Below are positions 37,026 through 45,328 of a DNA stretch of 64,000 nt, one piece after another; position 1 is the first letter of the stretch, and every line of letters begins with the position of its first letter. This stretch comes from Halomonas sp. MCCC 1A13316. GTDB lineage: Bacteria > Pseudomonadota > Gammaproteobacteria > Pseudomonadales > Halomonadaceae. The notes under the pieces are model-generated. The model saw only the letters and a list, made by a program, of their open reading frames with translations. It made no database searches and had not been told where the DNA came from. The DNA is taken from the NCBI RefSeq assembly GCF_014931605.1, contig NZ_CP053382.1, positions 3,844,001-3,908,000 on the forward strand, written 5' to 3'. The translations under genes and the position numbers were made by a program.

Positions 37026-39968
37026 ATGAGCGACTTTTCACCCGGCCAGCGCTGGATCAGCGATGGCGAGGCCGACCTTGGCCTGGGCACCATCCTGAGT
37101 TGCGATCACCGTAGCGTCACCGTGCTGTTCGGCGCCAGCCAGGAAACCCGCACCTACAGCAGCCGTCAGGCGCCACTGACCCGAGTGGCCTTCGGCAGCG
37201 GTGACCGTATTCAGGCCGCCGAGGGCTGGCGCCTGACCGTCGACGACAGCAAGGAGGTCGACGGATTGATCGTCTATATCGGCGAGGACGACCAGGGCGA
37301 GCTGCGCGAACTGCCCGAAGCGCGCCTGGCCGACAGCATGCAATTCGATCAGGCCCGCGATCGCTTGCTGACCGGCCAGGTCGATCGCAACGACTGGTTC
37401 GACCTGCGCTTTCGCACTCTGCACCACCATCATCGCATCGAGCAGAATCCGGCACTGGGCCTGTCCGGACCGCGCATCGACCTGATTCCGCATCAGTTGT
37501 ACATCGCCGACGAAGTGGCACGCCGTCACGCGCCGCGCGTGCTGCTCGCCGACGAGGTGGGCCTGGGCAAGACCATCGAAGCCGGCCTGATCCTGCACCG
37601 CATGCTGCTCACCGGACGTGCCGAGCGCGCTCTGATCCTGGTGCCGCCGAGCCTGACGCACCAGTGGCTGGTGGAGCTGCTGCGGCGATTCGCCCTCGAT
37701 GTGACCCTGCTCGACGAGCAGCAGAGCCTGGCCCAGGCCGAGGCCAACCCGTTCGAGTCCGGCCAACTGATCCTGGCAAGCCAAGAGTGGCTCTTCGCCA
37801 ACCCTCACCGTCAGGAGCAGGCGGTGGCCTGCGATTGGGACCTGCTGATCGTCGATGAGGCTCACCACCTCGACTGGAGCTCCGAGCAGGTCGGTCCCGG
37901 CTACGCTTGCGTCGAGCGCCTGGCCAAGACCGTGCCGGGCGTGCTGCTGTTGACCGCCACCCCCGAACAGATGGGCCTCGAGAGCCACTTCGCCCGCCTG
38001 CGCCTGCTCGACCCCGATCGCTACCACAGCATCGATGCGTTCCGTGAAGAGGAGCAGCACTACGTGGAGGTGGCTCAGGCCATCGACGCGCTGGAAAACC
38101 TGTCCGCAGGCGGGAAAGGCGATCGCAATTGCGTGGCCGCGGTGATCGATGAGCGTGACAGCCTCGCCCTGCTGGACCTCCTGACCAGCCCCGAGAGCAG
38201 TCCGGAGCAGCAAGCCAGCGCCCGCGACCAGCTTCGCGAGCAGTTGCTCGACCGCCATGGCACCGGCAGGGTGATGTTCCGCAACAGCCGCCGCCATGTC
38301 GGCGGCTTCCCGGAGCGCCGTCTGCACCTGGCGGAGATTCCGTTGCCTTCGGCTTACCGTCGGGTGCTGCGCAAACTGGAGCGTGACGAAGACTATCTCG
38401 ACGAGCTGCTGATCGAGACCGGGCTCGACCACCCCGACGTGCTGATCTACCCCGATGCCACCTACCGCGAGCTGTCGGATGACCCACTCAACGCCGAGCC
38501 CTGGTGGCAGATCGACCCGAGAGTAAATTGGCTGCTGGAGCGCCTCGCTGATGAAGGCGTTCAGGGCTTCGCCGGCGACAAGGTACTGGTGATCGCTCAC
38601 GGACGCGAGACCGCACAGGGCCTGGCCGAGGCGCTGCGCGTGCTGGGTGGCATCCATGCCCCGGTGTTCCACGAGGGACTGACGCTGGTCGAGCGTGACC
38701 GTGCCGCAGCGGCCTTTGCCGATGAGGAAGAAGGCAGCCAGGTGCTGGTGTGCTCGGAGATCGGTTCGGAGGGGCGCAACTTCCAGTTCTGCCGACATCT
38801 GGTGATGTTTGACCTGCCGCAGCATCCCGACCAGCTCGAGCAGCGCATCGGCCGCCTGGATCGAATCGGCCAGCGACACACCATCGAAATCCACGTGCCG
38901 CTGTTCGAGGCCAGCCCCGGTGAACGCCTGCTGCGCTGGTTCAGTGAAGGAATGGATGCCTTCGATGCCCCCCACGGCGTCGGCAGCGAACTGTTCGATG
39001 CCTTCGGCGATGCCTTGGCCGAGGCCTTGCTCGATGACGAGGCGCTCGACGACGTCATCAAAGAGACCCGCGCTCTGTTCGAAAGCCGCCTGGCCCAGCG
39101 CGATGCCGGCCGCAACCGCTTGCTCGAACTCAACGCCTGTCGCCCGGTGCGGGCCGGAGAAGTGGCCGCGGCGATCCGTGAACTCGACGACGACCCGGCG
39201 CTGCCGCGCTACCTCGACCAGGCGCTGGACATATTCGGCGTCGACGGTCAGGAGCTCGGCGGCGGCCTGTTGCACTTGCAGCCCAGCCCACAGATGCTAG
39301 ACGGCCTGCCCGGCCTGGCCAAGGGCGAGGAGGGCTTCACTGCCACCCTGTCGCGCGCGCGCGCATTGGCCCGCGACGACGTGCAGCGGCTCTCCTGGGA
39401 ACATCCGCTGCTACGCGAGATGATGGGGCGCATCCTCGACGGCACCATGGGCAATACTGCTCTGGCCCTGCTCAAGCATCCGGCGATACCCGCCGGGCGG
39501 CTGATGTCGGAGCTGGTTTTTCGCACCTATTGCCCCGCCCCCAGGCGGCTGCATGTCAACCGCTTCCTGCCGCCGACAGCGGTGCGCGTACTGCTCGACG
39601 AATCCGGGGCCGTGCTCAGCGGCAAGGTCTCCTTTAGCGGTTTGTCGAAGAACCTTAAGAAGGTCAAGAAAGCCATGGCGCGAGACCTCATTCGCAGCCG
39701 TCATGATCAGTTGCGCGAACTGCTCACCCAAGGCGAGATGGAGGCCGAGCGTGAGCTACCGAGCATCGTCGAGGCGGCCCAGCTTCGCATGCGCCGGGAA
39801 CTCGATGGCGAGCTGGCCCGCCTGGAGGCGTTGGCTCGCCTCAACCCGGCGGTGCGCGAGGAGGAGTTGGAAGCACTACGCCGTGAGCGTGGCGAACTCG
39901 ATGCCGCCATCGATGGCACTCGGCTGCGGCTGGATGCGGTGCGGGTAATCGTCACCGTCGGGGAGTAA
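37026..39968 (+). CDS. rapA: RNA polymerase-associated protein RapA
   Basis: A 980-residue SWI2/SNF2 ATPase that recycles RNA polymerase. It has tandem Tudor-like N-terminal domains (residues 1-110). The helicase motifs are I LLADEVGLGKTIEAGLIL, II LLIVDEAHHL, III LLTATPEQ, and VI QRIGRLDRIGQRH. C-terminal coupling domains end DAIDGTRLRLDAVRVIV. Length is close to E. coli RapA (968). I used ATG at 37026 (MSDFSPGQRWISDGEADLGLG), as in family members. Confidence 0.96.
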   Translation: MSDFSPGQRWISDGEADLGLGTILSCDHRSVTVLFGASQETRTYSSRQAPLTRVAFGSGDRIQAAEGWRLTVDDSKEVDGLIVYIGEDDQGELRELPEARLADSMQFDQARDRLLTGQVDRNDWFDLRFRTLHHHHRIEQNPALGLSGPRIDLIPHQLYIADEVARRHAPRVLLADEVGLGKTIEAGLILHRMLLTGRAERALILVPPSLTHQWLVELLRRFALDVTLLDEQQSLAQAEANPFESGQLILASQEWLFANPHRQEQAVACDWDLLIVDEAHHLDWSSEQVGPGYACVERLAKTVPGVLLLTATPEQMGLESHFARLRLLDPDRYHSIDAFREEEQHYVEVAQAIDALENLSAGGKGDRNCVAAVIDERDSLALLDLLTSPESSPEQQASARDQLREQLLDRHGTGRVMFRNSRRHVGGFPERRLHLAEIPLPSAYRRVLRKLERDEDYLDELLIETGLDHPDVLIYPDATYRELSDDPLNAEPWWQIDPRVNWLLERLADEGVQGFAGDKVLVIAHGRETAQGLAEALRVLGGIHAPVFHEGLTLVERDRAAAAFADEEEGSQVLVCSEIGSEGRNFQFCRHLVMFDLPQHPDQLEQRIGRLDRIGQRHTIEIHVPLFEASPGERLLRWFSEGMDAFDAPHGVGSELFDAFGDALAEALLDDEALDDVIKETRALFESRLAQRDAGRNRLLELNACRPVRAGEVAAAIRELDDDPALPRYLDQALDIFGVDGQELGGGLLHLQPSPQMLDGLPGLAKGEEGFTATLSRARALARDDVQRLSWEHPLLREMMGRILDGTMGNTALALLKHPAIPAGRLMSELVFRTYCPAPRRLHVNRFLPPTAVRVLLDESGAVLSGKVSFSGLSKNLKKVKKAMARDLIRSRHDQLRELLTQGEMEAERELPSIVEAAQLRMRRELDGELARLEALARLNPAVREEELEALRRERGELDAAIDGTRLRLDAVRVIVTVGE

Positions 39969-39998
39969 GAAAGGCTGATTTATTGCTGCGCTCGACAT

Positions 39999-40075
39999 GC
40001 TGGTCGCCGGCGGTGCTCACAGTCCTCATTGAGCACCTAGTCAACTCCGGCTGTTGCGCTCCGGCGGCGACCAGC
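39999..40075. repeat. Inverted repeat between rapA and the epimerase gene
   Basis: GCTGGTCGCCG (39999-40009) and its perfect complement CGGCGACCAGC (40065-40075) flank 55 bases. Position between two convergent genes suggests a long terminator-like or structural hairpin, but no T run follows. Confidence 0.5.
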
Positions 40076-40128
40076 CTCTCATCGCTCGCGACATAACTCA
40101 GCACTTTCTCAAAAAAGCTCAAAGGAAA

Positions 40129-41031
40129 TTAAAGAATATCCGCCAGCGCCTGTTCGAGCGTCGGGAAGCGGAACACGAAGCCGGCCTCGAGCAGGCGCGC
40201 CGGGCGCATGTCGGCGCCGGTCAGCAGCAGGCGTGCCATCTCGCCGAAGGCGGTTTCCAGCACGACCGCAGGCACCGGCATGACGGCGGGTCGATTGAGC
40301 TGCCTGGCCAGAGTGCGAGTAAACTCGGCGTTGGTGACGGGATGCGGCGCACTGCCGTTGAACGGCCCGTCGAGATCGTCGCGCTCGAGCAAAAACAGGA
40401 TGCTGCGCACCAGGTCCTCGCGGTGGATCCAGGGCATGTACTGGCTGCCGTCGCCAAAGCGTCCTCCCAGGCCCAGCTTGAACGGCGGCAGCATCTTCCC
40501 CAGGCTGCCGCCCCCCGAGTCCAGCACCAGGCCGGTGCGCAGTAGTGCCACACGGGTACCGAAGTCGGCCGCCTCGAGCGCGGCGTCCTCCCAGCGCTTG
40601 CATAGTCGGTGAGCGAACTCGTCGTGGGGAGCCGTCTGTTCGGTGACCTCTTGGCTTCCCTGATCGCCGTAATAGCCCATTGCCGAGCCCGACACCATGA
40701 CCTTCGGCGCCTTGCCGCTGGCCTGCTCGAGCTGCTCGCAGAGGATCACCAGGTCGCGGGTGACGTTGACGCGCGAATCGATCAAGCGATTTTTCTGCTC
40801 GTCGCTCCAGCGCTTGGCGGCAATCGGCTCCCCGGCCAGGTTGACGATGGCATGCGGCGGCGAATCCACGAAATCGAGCACCGAGCGTCGTACGTCGGCG
40901 CCTTCGGGCAGCTTGCGCCTGGCGGTCTCAGGTCTGCGGGAAACTACCTGCAAGCGATGCCCCGCCTCTCTCAGGCGCAGACACAAACGTTGACCAACGA
41001 AACCGCTACCACCGGTTATCAAGACTCGCAT
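40129..41031 (-). CDS. TIGR01777-family NAD(P)-dependent epimerase (YfcH-like)
   Basis: A 300-residue extended-SDR protein. The N-terminal Rossmann motif MRVLITGGSGFVGQRLC, the family signatures VNLAGEPIAAKRWSDEQKNRLIDSRV and SGSAMGYYGDQG (Tyr in the active-site region), and a C-terminal DUF1731-like end (VLETAFGEMARLLLTGADMRPARLLEAGF) are visible. Substrate unknown. It is divergent from the cbiX-like gene, and a TTGTAC-type palindrome overlaps the shared promoter, so it may belong to the light-response regulon next door. Confidence 0.88.
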   Translation of the reverse strand: MRVLITGGSGFVGQRLCLRLREAGHRLQVVSRRPETARRKLPEGADVRRSVLDFVDSPPHAIVNLAGEPIAAKRWSDEQKNRLIDSRVNVTRDLVILCEQLEQASGKAPKVMVSGSAMGYYGDQGSQEVTEQTAPHDEFAHRLCKRWEDAALEAADFGTRVALLRTGLVLDSGGGSLGKMLPPFKLGLGGRFGDGSQYMPWIHREDLVRSILFLLERDDLDGPFNGSAPHPVTNAEFTRTLARQLNRPAVMPVPAVVLETAFGEMARLLLTGADMRPARLLEAGFVFRFPTLEQALADIL

Positions 41032-41068
41032 TCGATTCCCTCCCGCATTTGGCCGCTTCGCGCCGCTC

Positions 41069-41100
41069 GTTATACAACCGTTGTACATCTCTGCTATGCT
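41069..41100. promoter_or_regulatory. Palindrome and promoter elements between epimerase and cbiX-like genes
   Basis: TACAA-CCG-TTGTA (41073-41085) lies in a + strand promoter-like array: TTATAC (41070-41075), 19-bp spacer, TATGCT (41095-41100). A 19-bp spacer spanning a palindrome is the classic layout of MerR-family-controlled promoters. On the minus strand TATAAC (41069-41074) could be a -10 for the epimerase. Confidence 0.55.
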
Positions 41101-41177
41101 GGCGGCAACCGGGCATTTCACGGCGAACTCGAAATACCAGCCCGGGCGTTTTACTGTCGCATGCCCCGGAGACCGTC

Positions 41178-41558
41178 ATGTCCTACAACTTGATCCTGCT
41201 CGCCCATGGCTCCAGCGACCCTGCATGGCGCGCCCCCTTCGAACGCTTCCACGAGGCCTTGGCCGCACGCATGCAGACACCGCTAAAGCTAGCCTACATG
41301 GAGCTTAGCGAACCCTCGCTGGAAAGCAGCGTGGCCGAGCTAGCTGCGGCCGGCATTCGACGCGCCGAAATTCTTCCGCTGTTCTTCGCCGCCGGACGTC
41401 ATCTGCGTAAGGACGTCCCGGCCCAGGTCGAGGCACTGAGGGCGAATCACCCCGATATCGAACTGATGCTACTGCCACCCGTTGGTGAGCACCCCGCCTT
41501 TATCGAGGCTCTGGCCGCCGTGGTCGCCGAGCAAGCGGGAGAAGCATTGCCGACTTGA
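41178..41558 (+). CDS. CbiX/SirB-like sirohydrochlorin chelatase, single domain
   Basis: A 126-residue protein of the small CbiX type. The conserved LLAHGSSDPAWRAPFE with the metal-binding His and ILPLFFAAGRHLRKDVPAQV with the second His are present. Such proteins insert Co or Fe in sirohydrochlorin as dimers. Start chosen at the ATG 41178 (MSYNLILLAHGSS). The neighbouring MerR-type regulator belongs to a family that in other bacteria uses B12, but no other cobalamin genes are visible here. Confidence 0.85.
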   Translation: MSYNLILLAHGSSDPAWRAPFERFHEALAARMQTPLKLAYMELSEPSLESSVAELAAAGIRRAEILPLFFAAGRHLRKDVPAQVEALRANHPDIELMLLPPVGEHPAFIEALAAVVAEQAGEALPT

Positions 41559-41574
41559 CCATGACCGCCATCAG

Positions 41575-41600
41575 TTGTACACCGCTCATTTAGTGTACAA
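41575..41600. promoter_or_regulatory. TTGTACAC palindrome upstream of the MerR-family gene
   Basis: TTGTACAC (41575-41582) and GTGTACAA (41593-41600) form a perfect 8-bp inverted repeat with a 10-bp spacer, 80 bp before the regulator ATG. A TACAAT at 41596-41601 may be a -10. Probable autoregulatory operator. Confidence 0.6.
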
Positions 41601-41680
41601 TATTCCTTGGCAGTGGACTGCGACAACGTTTCGATCAGGTTGCTGCTGCGTGGCCAAGACAACACAAGAGGCAGGCGAGC

Positions 41681-42595
41681 ATGACCGAGAAGGGGGCCCA
41701 CCCGGCCGACACACCGCTCTATCCTATTCGCGAGGTGTCACGTATCACCGGCGTCAACTCGGTTACCCTGCGCGCCTGGGAGCGTCGCTACGGACTGATT
41801 CGCCCCAAGCGTACCCCCAAGGGGCATCGCCTCTATGCCCGCGAGGACATCGAACGGGTCGAGCGCATTCTGCAGTGGCTGAGCCGCGGTGTACCGGTGA
41901 GCCAGGTCAAGGAACTCATCGATCAGCCGCAATCTGCGCCCGTTTCCGAGCCTGTCTCAGGCGACTGGACCAGCCAGCAACGGCAACTGATGGCGGCCAT
42001 CGAGGCTCTCGACCAGGGCCAGATGGAAACGCTCTTCACCCAAAGCCTGGCACTCTACCCCGTGGCCATCTGCCTGGCGGAACTTTGGCAGCCGGTGCTA
42101 CGCGAACTCGAGGAACACTGGACCGACCAGCTCGGCGCCGCCTTGCAGCGCCGTTGCCTGGAGTCGTTCCTGCGCACCCGCATCGGCATTCGGCTCTACC
42201 ATGCCAACCGACTGGCCAAGGGGCCCGTACTGCTGATCGCCCCGCTGCCCGACGATCCCGGCACCCTGTGGCTGCTTTTGGCGGCACTCGCGGCGAGCGA
42301 TGCCGGTTACCAGGTCCAATTGATGGACAGCGCCCTTCCCTTCGGTGAACTGCCGCTGGCGATCGAGCGCCTGCATGCCGCCGCGCTGATTCTCGTCAGC
42401 GGTCGCGCCGAACGGGCAGACCTGATCCGCCGCCAACTGCCTCGCCTGGCCGAGCAGCTCGATGCTCCTCTCGGCCTGTGCGGGCCGGTCGCGCGTATTC
42501 GCAACGGCGACCTGGCCGACAGTCTGGTGGAACTGCTCGGCGACGACCTGCCCCTGGCCATGGCCCGCATGCGTCCGCTGATTCTCGACCACTGA
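41681..42595 (+). CDS. MerR-family regulator, LitR/CarH-like
   Basis: A 304-residue protein with an N-terminal MerR winged helix (residues 13-82: YPIREVSRITGVNSVTLRAWERRYGLIRPKRTPKGHRLY). A helical middle follows, then a C-terminal Rossmann-like domain (VLLIAPLPDDPGTLWLLLAALAASDAGYQV) that aligns in layout with the B12-binding domain of CarH/LitR photoreceptors. In those the segment carries a cobalt-ligand His (ExH or DxHxxG); here it reads DDPGTLW, with no His. It is therefore either a B12-independent member or uses another partner. It lies directly before phrB (19 bases) and likely controls the cluster. Confidence 0.85.
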   Translation: MTEKGAHPADTPLYPIREVSRITGVNSVTLRAWERRYGLIRPKRTPKGHRLYAREDIERVERILQWLSRGVPVSQVKELIDQPQSAPVSEPVSGDWTSQQRQLMAAIEALDQGQMETLFTQSLALYPVAICLAELWQPVLRELEEHWTDQLGAALQRRCLESFLRTRIGIRLYHANRLAKGPVLLIAPLPDDPGTLWLLLAALAASDAGYQVQLMDSALPFGELPLAIERLHAAALILVSGRAERADLIRRQLPRLAEQLDAPLGLCGPVARIRNGDLADSLVELLGDDLPLAMARMRPLILDH

Positions 42596-42614
42596 CCATC
42601 GCGAGCCAATCGCC

Positions 42615-44033
42615 ATGACCTGCACCCTGATGTGGTTTCGCAGCGATCTTCGCGTTCAGGACAACACGGCGCTGGCTGCCGCCGCGCGCCGGAGCCCGGT
42701 GATAGCAGTGTTTCTGCGGAGTATTCCCCATTGGCAGCGCCACGGTCATGGCGCTAACAAGCTCGACTTTTGGCATCGCGGCGTCGCTACCCTGGGTGAG
42801 GCCCTGGCCGGCATCGGCATTCCCCTGCTGCAACGCGACATTGACGACTTCGACCAGGCCCCGGCCACCCTGCTCGATATTGCCCGCCAGGTCGACGCTA
42901 CAGCATTGCATTTCAATCACGAGTACCCGCTCGACGAGCAACGCCGCGACCGGGCAGTGGCCGATGCCTTCCATCAGGCCGGCATCATGGTGACCGGTCA
43001 TCATGATGCCGTTGCCTTTGCCCCCGGCGAGCTATTGACGGGCAAGGGCGATTTCTACAGCGTCTACACGCCCTTCGCACGAGCTTGGCACCGTCAACTG
43101 ACGGCACGGCGCCTGGCGCTGCGTGACGCTCCGTCGCCGCAAGCATCCATCAGGACCGAAAGCGAGCGCCCTCTCGCTCCGCCGCCGTTGGCGGCAAACC
43201 CGGCCGATGCCGGACTCTGGCCGGCCGGCGAGGCCGCCGCCGCCGATCGCCTGGAGCGCTTCCTGCGCTTTCGCGCTCGGCATTATGTACGGCAGCGCGA
43301 CTTCCCGGCGCTGGCCGGCACCAGCGAGCTCTCTCCCTACCTGGCGCTCGGCATGATCTCGCACCGCCAGTGTCTGCAGGCGGCGCTGAGCGAGAACGAC
43401 GGCAGCCTGGCCGAAGGCGATGCCGGTATCGTCAGTTGGGTCAACGAATTGGTGTGGCGCGAGTTCTACCATCACGTAGCGGCGGGTTTCCCGCAGGTGT
43501 GTCGCTTCCGAGCCTTTCAGCCGCACACCGAGGCCCTGGCCTGGCGTGACGACGAAACGAGCTTTCGCGCCTGGAGCGAAGGACGCACGGGCTACCCCAT
43601 CGTCGATGCCGCCATGCGCCAGCTGCTCCGCAGCGGATGGATGCACAACCGCCTGCGCATGGTTGCCGCCATGTTTCTGAGCAAGCACCTGCTGATCGAC
43701 TGGCGGCGAGGCGAGGCGTTCTTTCTGCGCCACTTGGTGGATGGCGAATTCTGCGCCAACAATGGCGGCTGGCAGTGGGCGGCCTCGACCGGCACTGATG
43801 CCGCACCCTATTTCCGCCTGTTCAACCCCACTACCCAGTCGCGCCGTTTCGACCCGGATGGCCGCTTCATCGCCGAGCACGTTCCCGAGCTTGCCGTGCT
43901 GCCGCCGCGCGACCGCCATGCCCCCAGCGACGATCAGCGGCGTGCCTGCGGTTATCCGCTACCCATCGTCGACCACCGGACGGCTCGTGCCCGGGCGCTC
44001 GAGGCCTTCAAGTCACTGTCCCCGCCTGCCTAG
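42615..44033 (+). CDS. phrB: Deoxyribodipyrimidine photolyase (class I CPD)
   Basis: A 472-residue flavoprotein that repairs cyclobutane pyrimidine dimers with blue/UVA light. The N-terminal antenna-binding domain has LMWFRSDLRVQDNTAL. The C-terminal FAD domain has RQRDFPALAGTSELSPYLALGMIS, VNELVWREFYHHV, RTGYPIVDAAMRQL, GWMHNRLRMVAAMFL and the strongly conserved FCANNGGWQWAASTGTDAAPYFRLFNP. It starts 19 bases after the MerR-type regulator, so they are cotranscribed. Confidence 0.96.
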   Translation: MTCTLMWFRSDLRVQDNTALAAAARRSPVIAVFLRSIPHWQRHGHGANKLDFWHRGVATLGEALAGIGIPLLQRDIDDFDQAPATLLDIARQVDATALHFNHEYPLDEQRRDRAVADAFHQAGIMVTGHHDAVAFAPGELLTGKGDFYSVYTPFARAWHRQLTARRLALRDAPSPQASIRTESERPLAPPPLAANPADAGLWPAGEAAAADRLERFLRFRARHYVRQRDFPALAGTSELSPYLALGMISHRQCLQAALSENDGSLAEGDAGIVSWVNELVWREFYHHVAAGFPQVCRFRAFQPHTEALAWRDDETSFRAWSEGRTGYPIVDAAMRQLLRSGWMHNRLRMVAAMFLSKHLLIDWRRGEAFFLRHLVDGEFCANNGGWQWAASTGTDAAPYFRLFNPTTQSRRFDPDGRFIAEHVPELAVLPPRDRHAPSDDQRRACGYPLPIVDHRTARARALEAFKSLSPPA

Positions 44034-44070
44034 CGCAGAGCGCCCCCCCTACCCACACGGAGCCATCGCC

Positions 44071-44505
44071 ATGCACCGGGACGACAGCCTGGAGGCGTTC
44101 TGCGTCGCCTTCAATAAACTAGACAAAGACTGTACAAAATTATTGTACGAGTTATATACTCGAGATGTGCTCTTTATCGACCCTTTCCATCGAATCGAAG
44201 GAATCGATGCGCTTGAGGCGCACTTCAGCAAGTTGTACGAGAACGTGACGGCGTGTCGCTTCACCTTTCACGACCGCTTGGCGCAAGGGAACCACGCCTA
44301 TGTCATCTGGACGATGCATTTGCGCCACCCGCGGCTGGGCGGCGGCAAGCCCGTCACGGTAGAGGGTTGCTCGCAGCTGACCTTCTCGGCCCGGGAACCG
44401 CAGCGGGTGTGCCAACACCGTGACTACTTCGACGCCGGGGCCATGCTCTACGAACAGCTGCCGGGGCTGGGAAGCCTGGTGCGCTGGCTCAAGCGTCGAA
44501 TTTGA
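44071..44505 (+). CDS. NTF2/SnoaL-like protein
   Basis: A 144-residue cone-shaped alpha-beta protein: helix LEAFCVAFNKLDKDCTKLLYELYTRDVLFIDPFHRIEGIDALEAHF, then strands with HAYVIWTMHLRHP and the C-terminal RDYFDAGAMLYEQLPGLGSLVRWLKRRI. The C-terminal half is typical of the NTF2-like proteins found with light-induced SDR/oxidase/DUF1365/CFA operons. Function unknown, perhaps a small lipid or aldehyde-binding enzyme. The 5' part is strikingly AT-rich and holds a GTACAA/TTGTAC palindrome. Confidence 0.82.
   Translation: MHRDDSLEAFCVAFNKLDKDCTKLLYELYTRDVLFIDPFHRIEGIDALEAHFSKLYENVTACRFTFHDRLAQGNHAYVIWTMHLRHPRLGGGKPVTVEGCSQLTFSAREPQRVCQHRDYFDAGAMLYEQLPGLGSLVRWLKRRI
44132..44148. promoter_or_regulatory. 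GTACAA-N5-TTGTAC palindrome inside the NTF2-like gene
   Basis: GTACAA (44132-44137) and TTGTAC (44143-44148) form a perfect 6-bp inverted repeat, followed by ttatatact. It is the third such element within 3.1 kb. It is in coding sequence, so an internal promoter or operator for the downstream operon is possible but unproven. Confidence 0.45.
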
Positions 44506-44539
44506 CGGCAGGACGACGGCTACGGGAGAAAGCGAAAGC

Positions 44540-45325
44540 ATGGCAGCACTGAGCGGGAAGCGGCGTATATGGCTGACCGGTGCGACATCGGGCATCGGGC
44601 GGGCACTGGCGGTTGAGCTGTTGGATCAGGGCCACCTGGTGGCCTTGAGTGGCCGAAACGAATCGACGCTCGAAGCGCTCTGCAAAGGCCGGGAGAATGC
44701 CCTGCCGGTGCCGCTGGACGTTACCGACAGCGACGCCGTCGCCATCGCCGGGCATCATATCGGCGACCTGTTCGGGCATCTGGACGTGGCGATTCTCAAT
44801 GCCGGCAGCTGTGAATATCTTGATGCGCGGCAACTGGACACAGCGCTGGTCGAGCGCGTCTTCGCGACTAACTTCTTCGGTACGATCTACTGCGTACGTG
44901 CCGCATTGCCCCTGCTGCGCAGGGCGTGCGAACTGGGCTCACGCCCTTTGCTGGCAGCCACCTCGAGCGCCTCGGCCTACCTGGCGCTGCCACGCGCCGA
45001 GGCCTACGGCGCCTCGAAGGCAGCCCTGAGCTATTTCCTCGAGTCGCTACGCCTCGACCTGGCCAGCGAAGCGATCGACATCAGCCTGATCCACCCCGGC
45101 TTCGTCGCCACCCCGCTGACCGAGCGCAACGACTTTCCCATGCCCCTGCGCGTCTCGGCCGAGGCGGCAGCCAACGCGATCGTCGCCGGCCTGGAAAAGC
45201 GTCGCCTCGACATTCACTTTCCGCGTCGCTTCACCTTCACGCTACGCCTGCTCGGCCTGCTGCCTCCCGCCATGCGTCTGGTGTTGGGCAAGCGGCTGGT
45301 GCGCCACCCTGCCTCGGAGTACTGA
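44540..45325 (+). CDS. Short-chain dehydrogenase/reductase
   Basis: A 261-residue classical SDR: cofactor motif TGATSGIGRALAVEL, NAG in ILNAGSCEY, catalytic Ser in AATSSASAYLA and YxxxK in AYGASKAAL. Substrate unknown. ATG 44540 is used; the longer frame is antisense-like overlap with the NTF2-like gene. It is separated by 34 bases from the NTF2-like gene and by 3 bases from the next gene, forming the start of a tightly packed four-gene run. Confidence 0.9.
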   Translation: MAALSGKRRIWLTGATSGIGRALAVELLDQGHLVALSGRNESTLEALCKGRENALPVPLDVTDSDAVAIAGHHIGDLFGHLDVAILNAGSCEYLDARQLDTALVERVFATNFFGTIYCVRAALPLLRRACELGSRPLLAATSSASAYLALPRAEAYGASKAALSYFLESLRLDLASEAIDISLIHPGFVATPLTERNDFPMPLRVSAEAAANAIVAGLEKRRLDIHFPRRFTFTLRLLGLLPPAMRLVLGKRLVRHPASEY

Positions 45326-45328
45326 GTC

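Noticed and set aside
37038..39275. 745-codon frame antisense to rapA
   Set aside because: Shadow of rapA; no known domain and no ribosome site.
39999..40075. Long inverted repeat considered as a terminator
   Set aside because: The arms are 55 bases apart and no T run follows, so it is listed only as a repeat.
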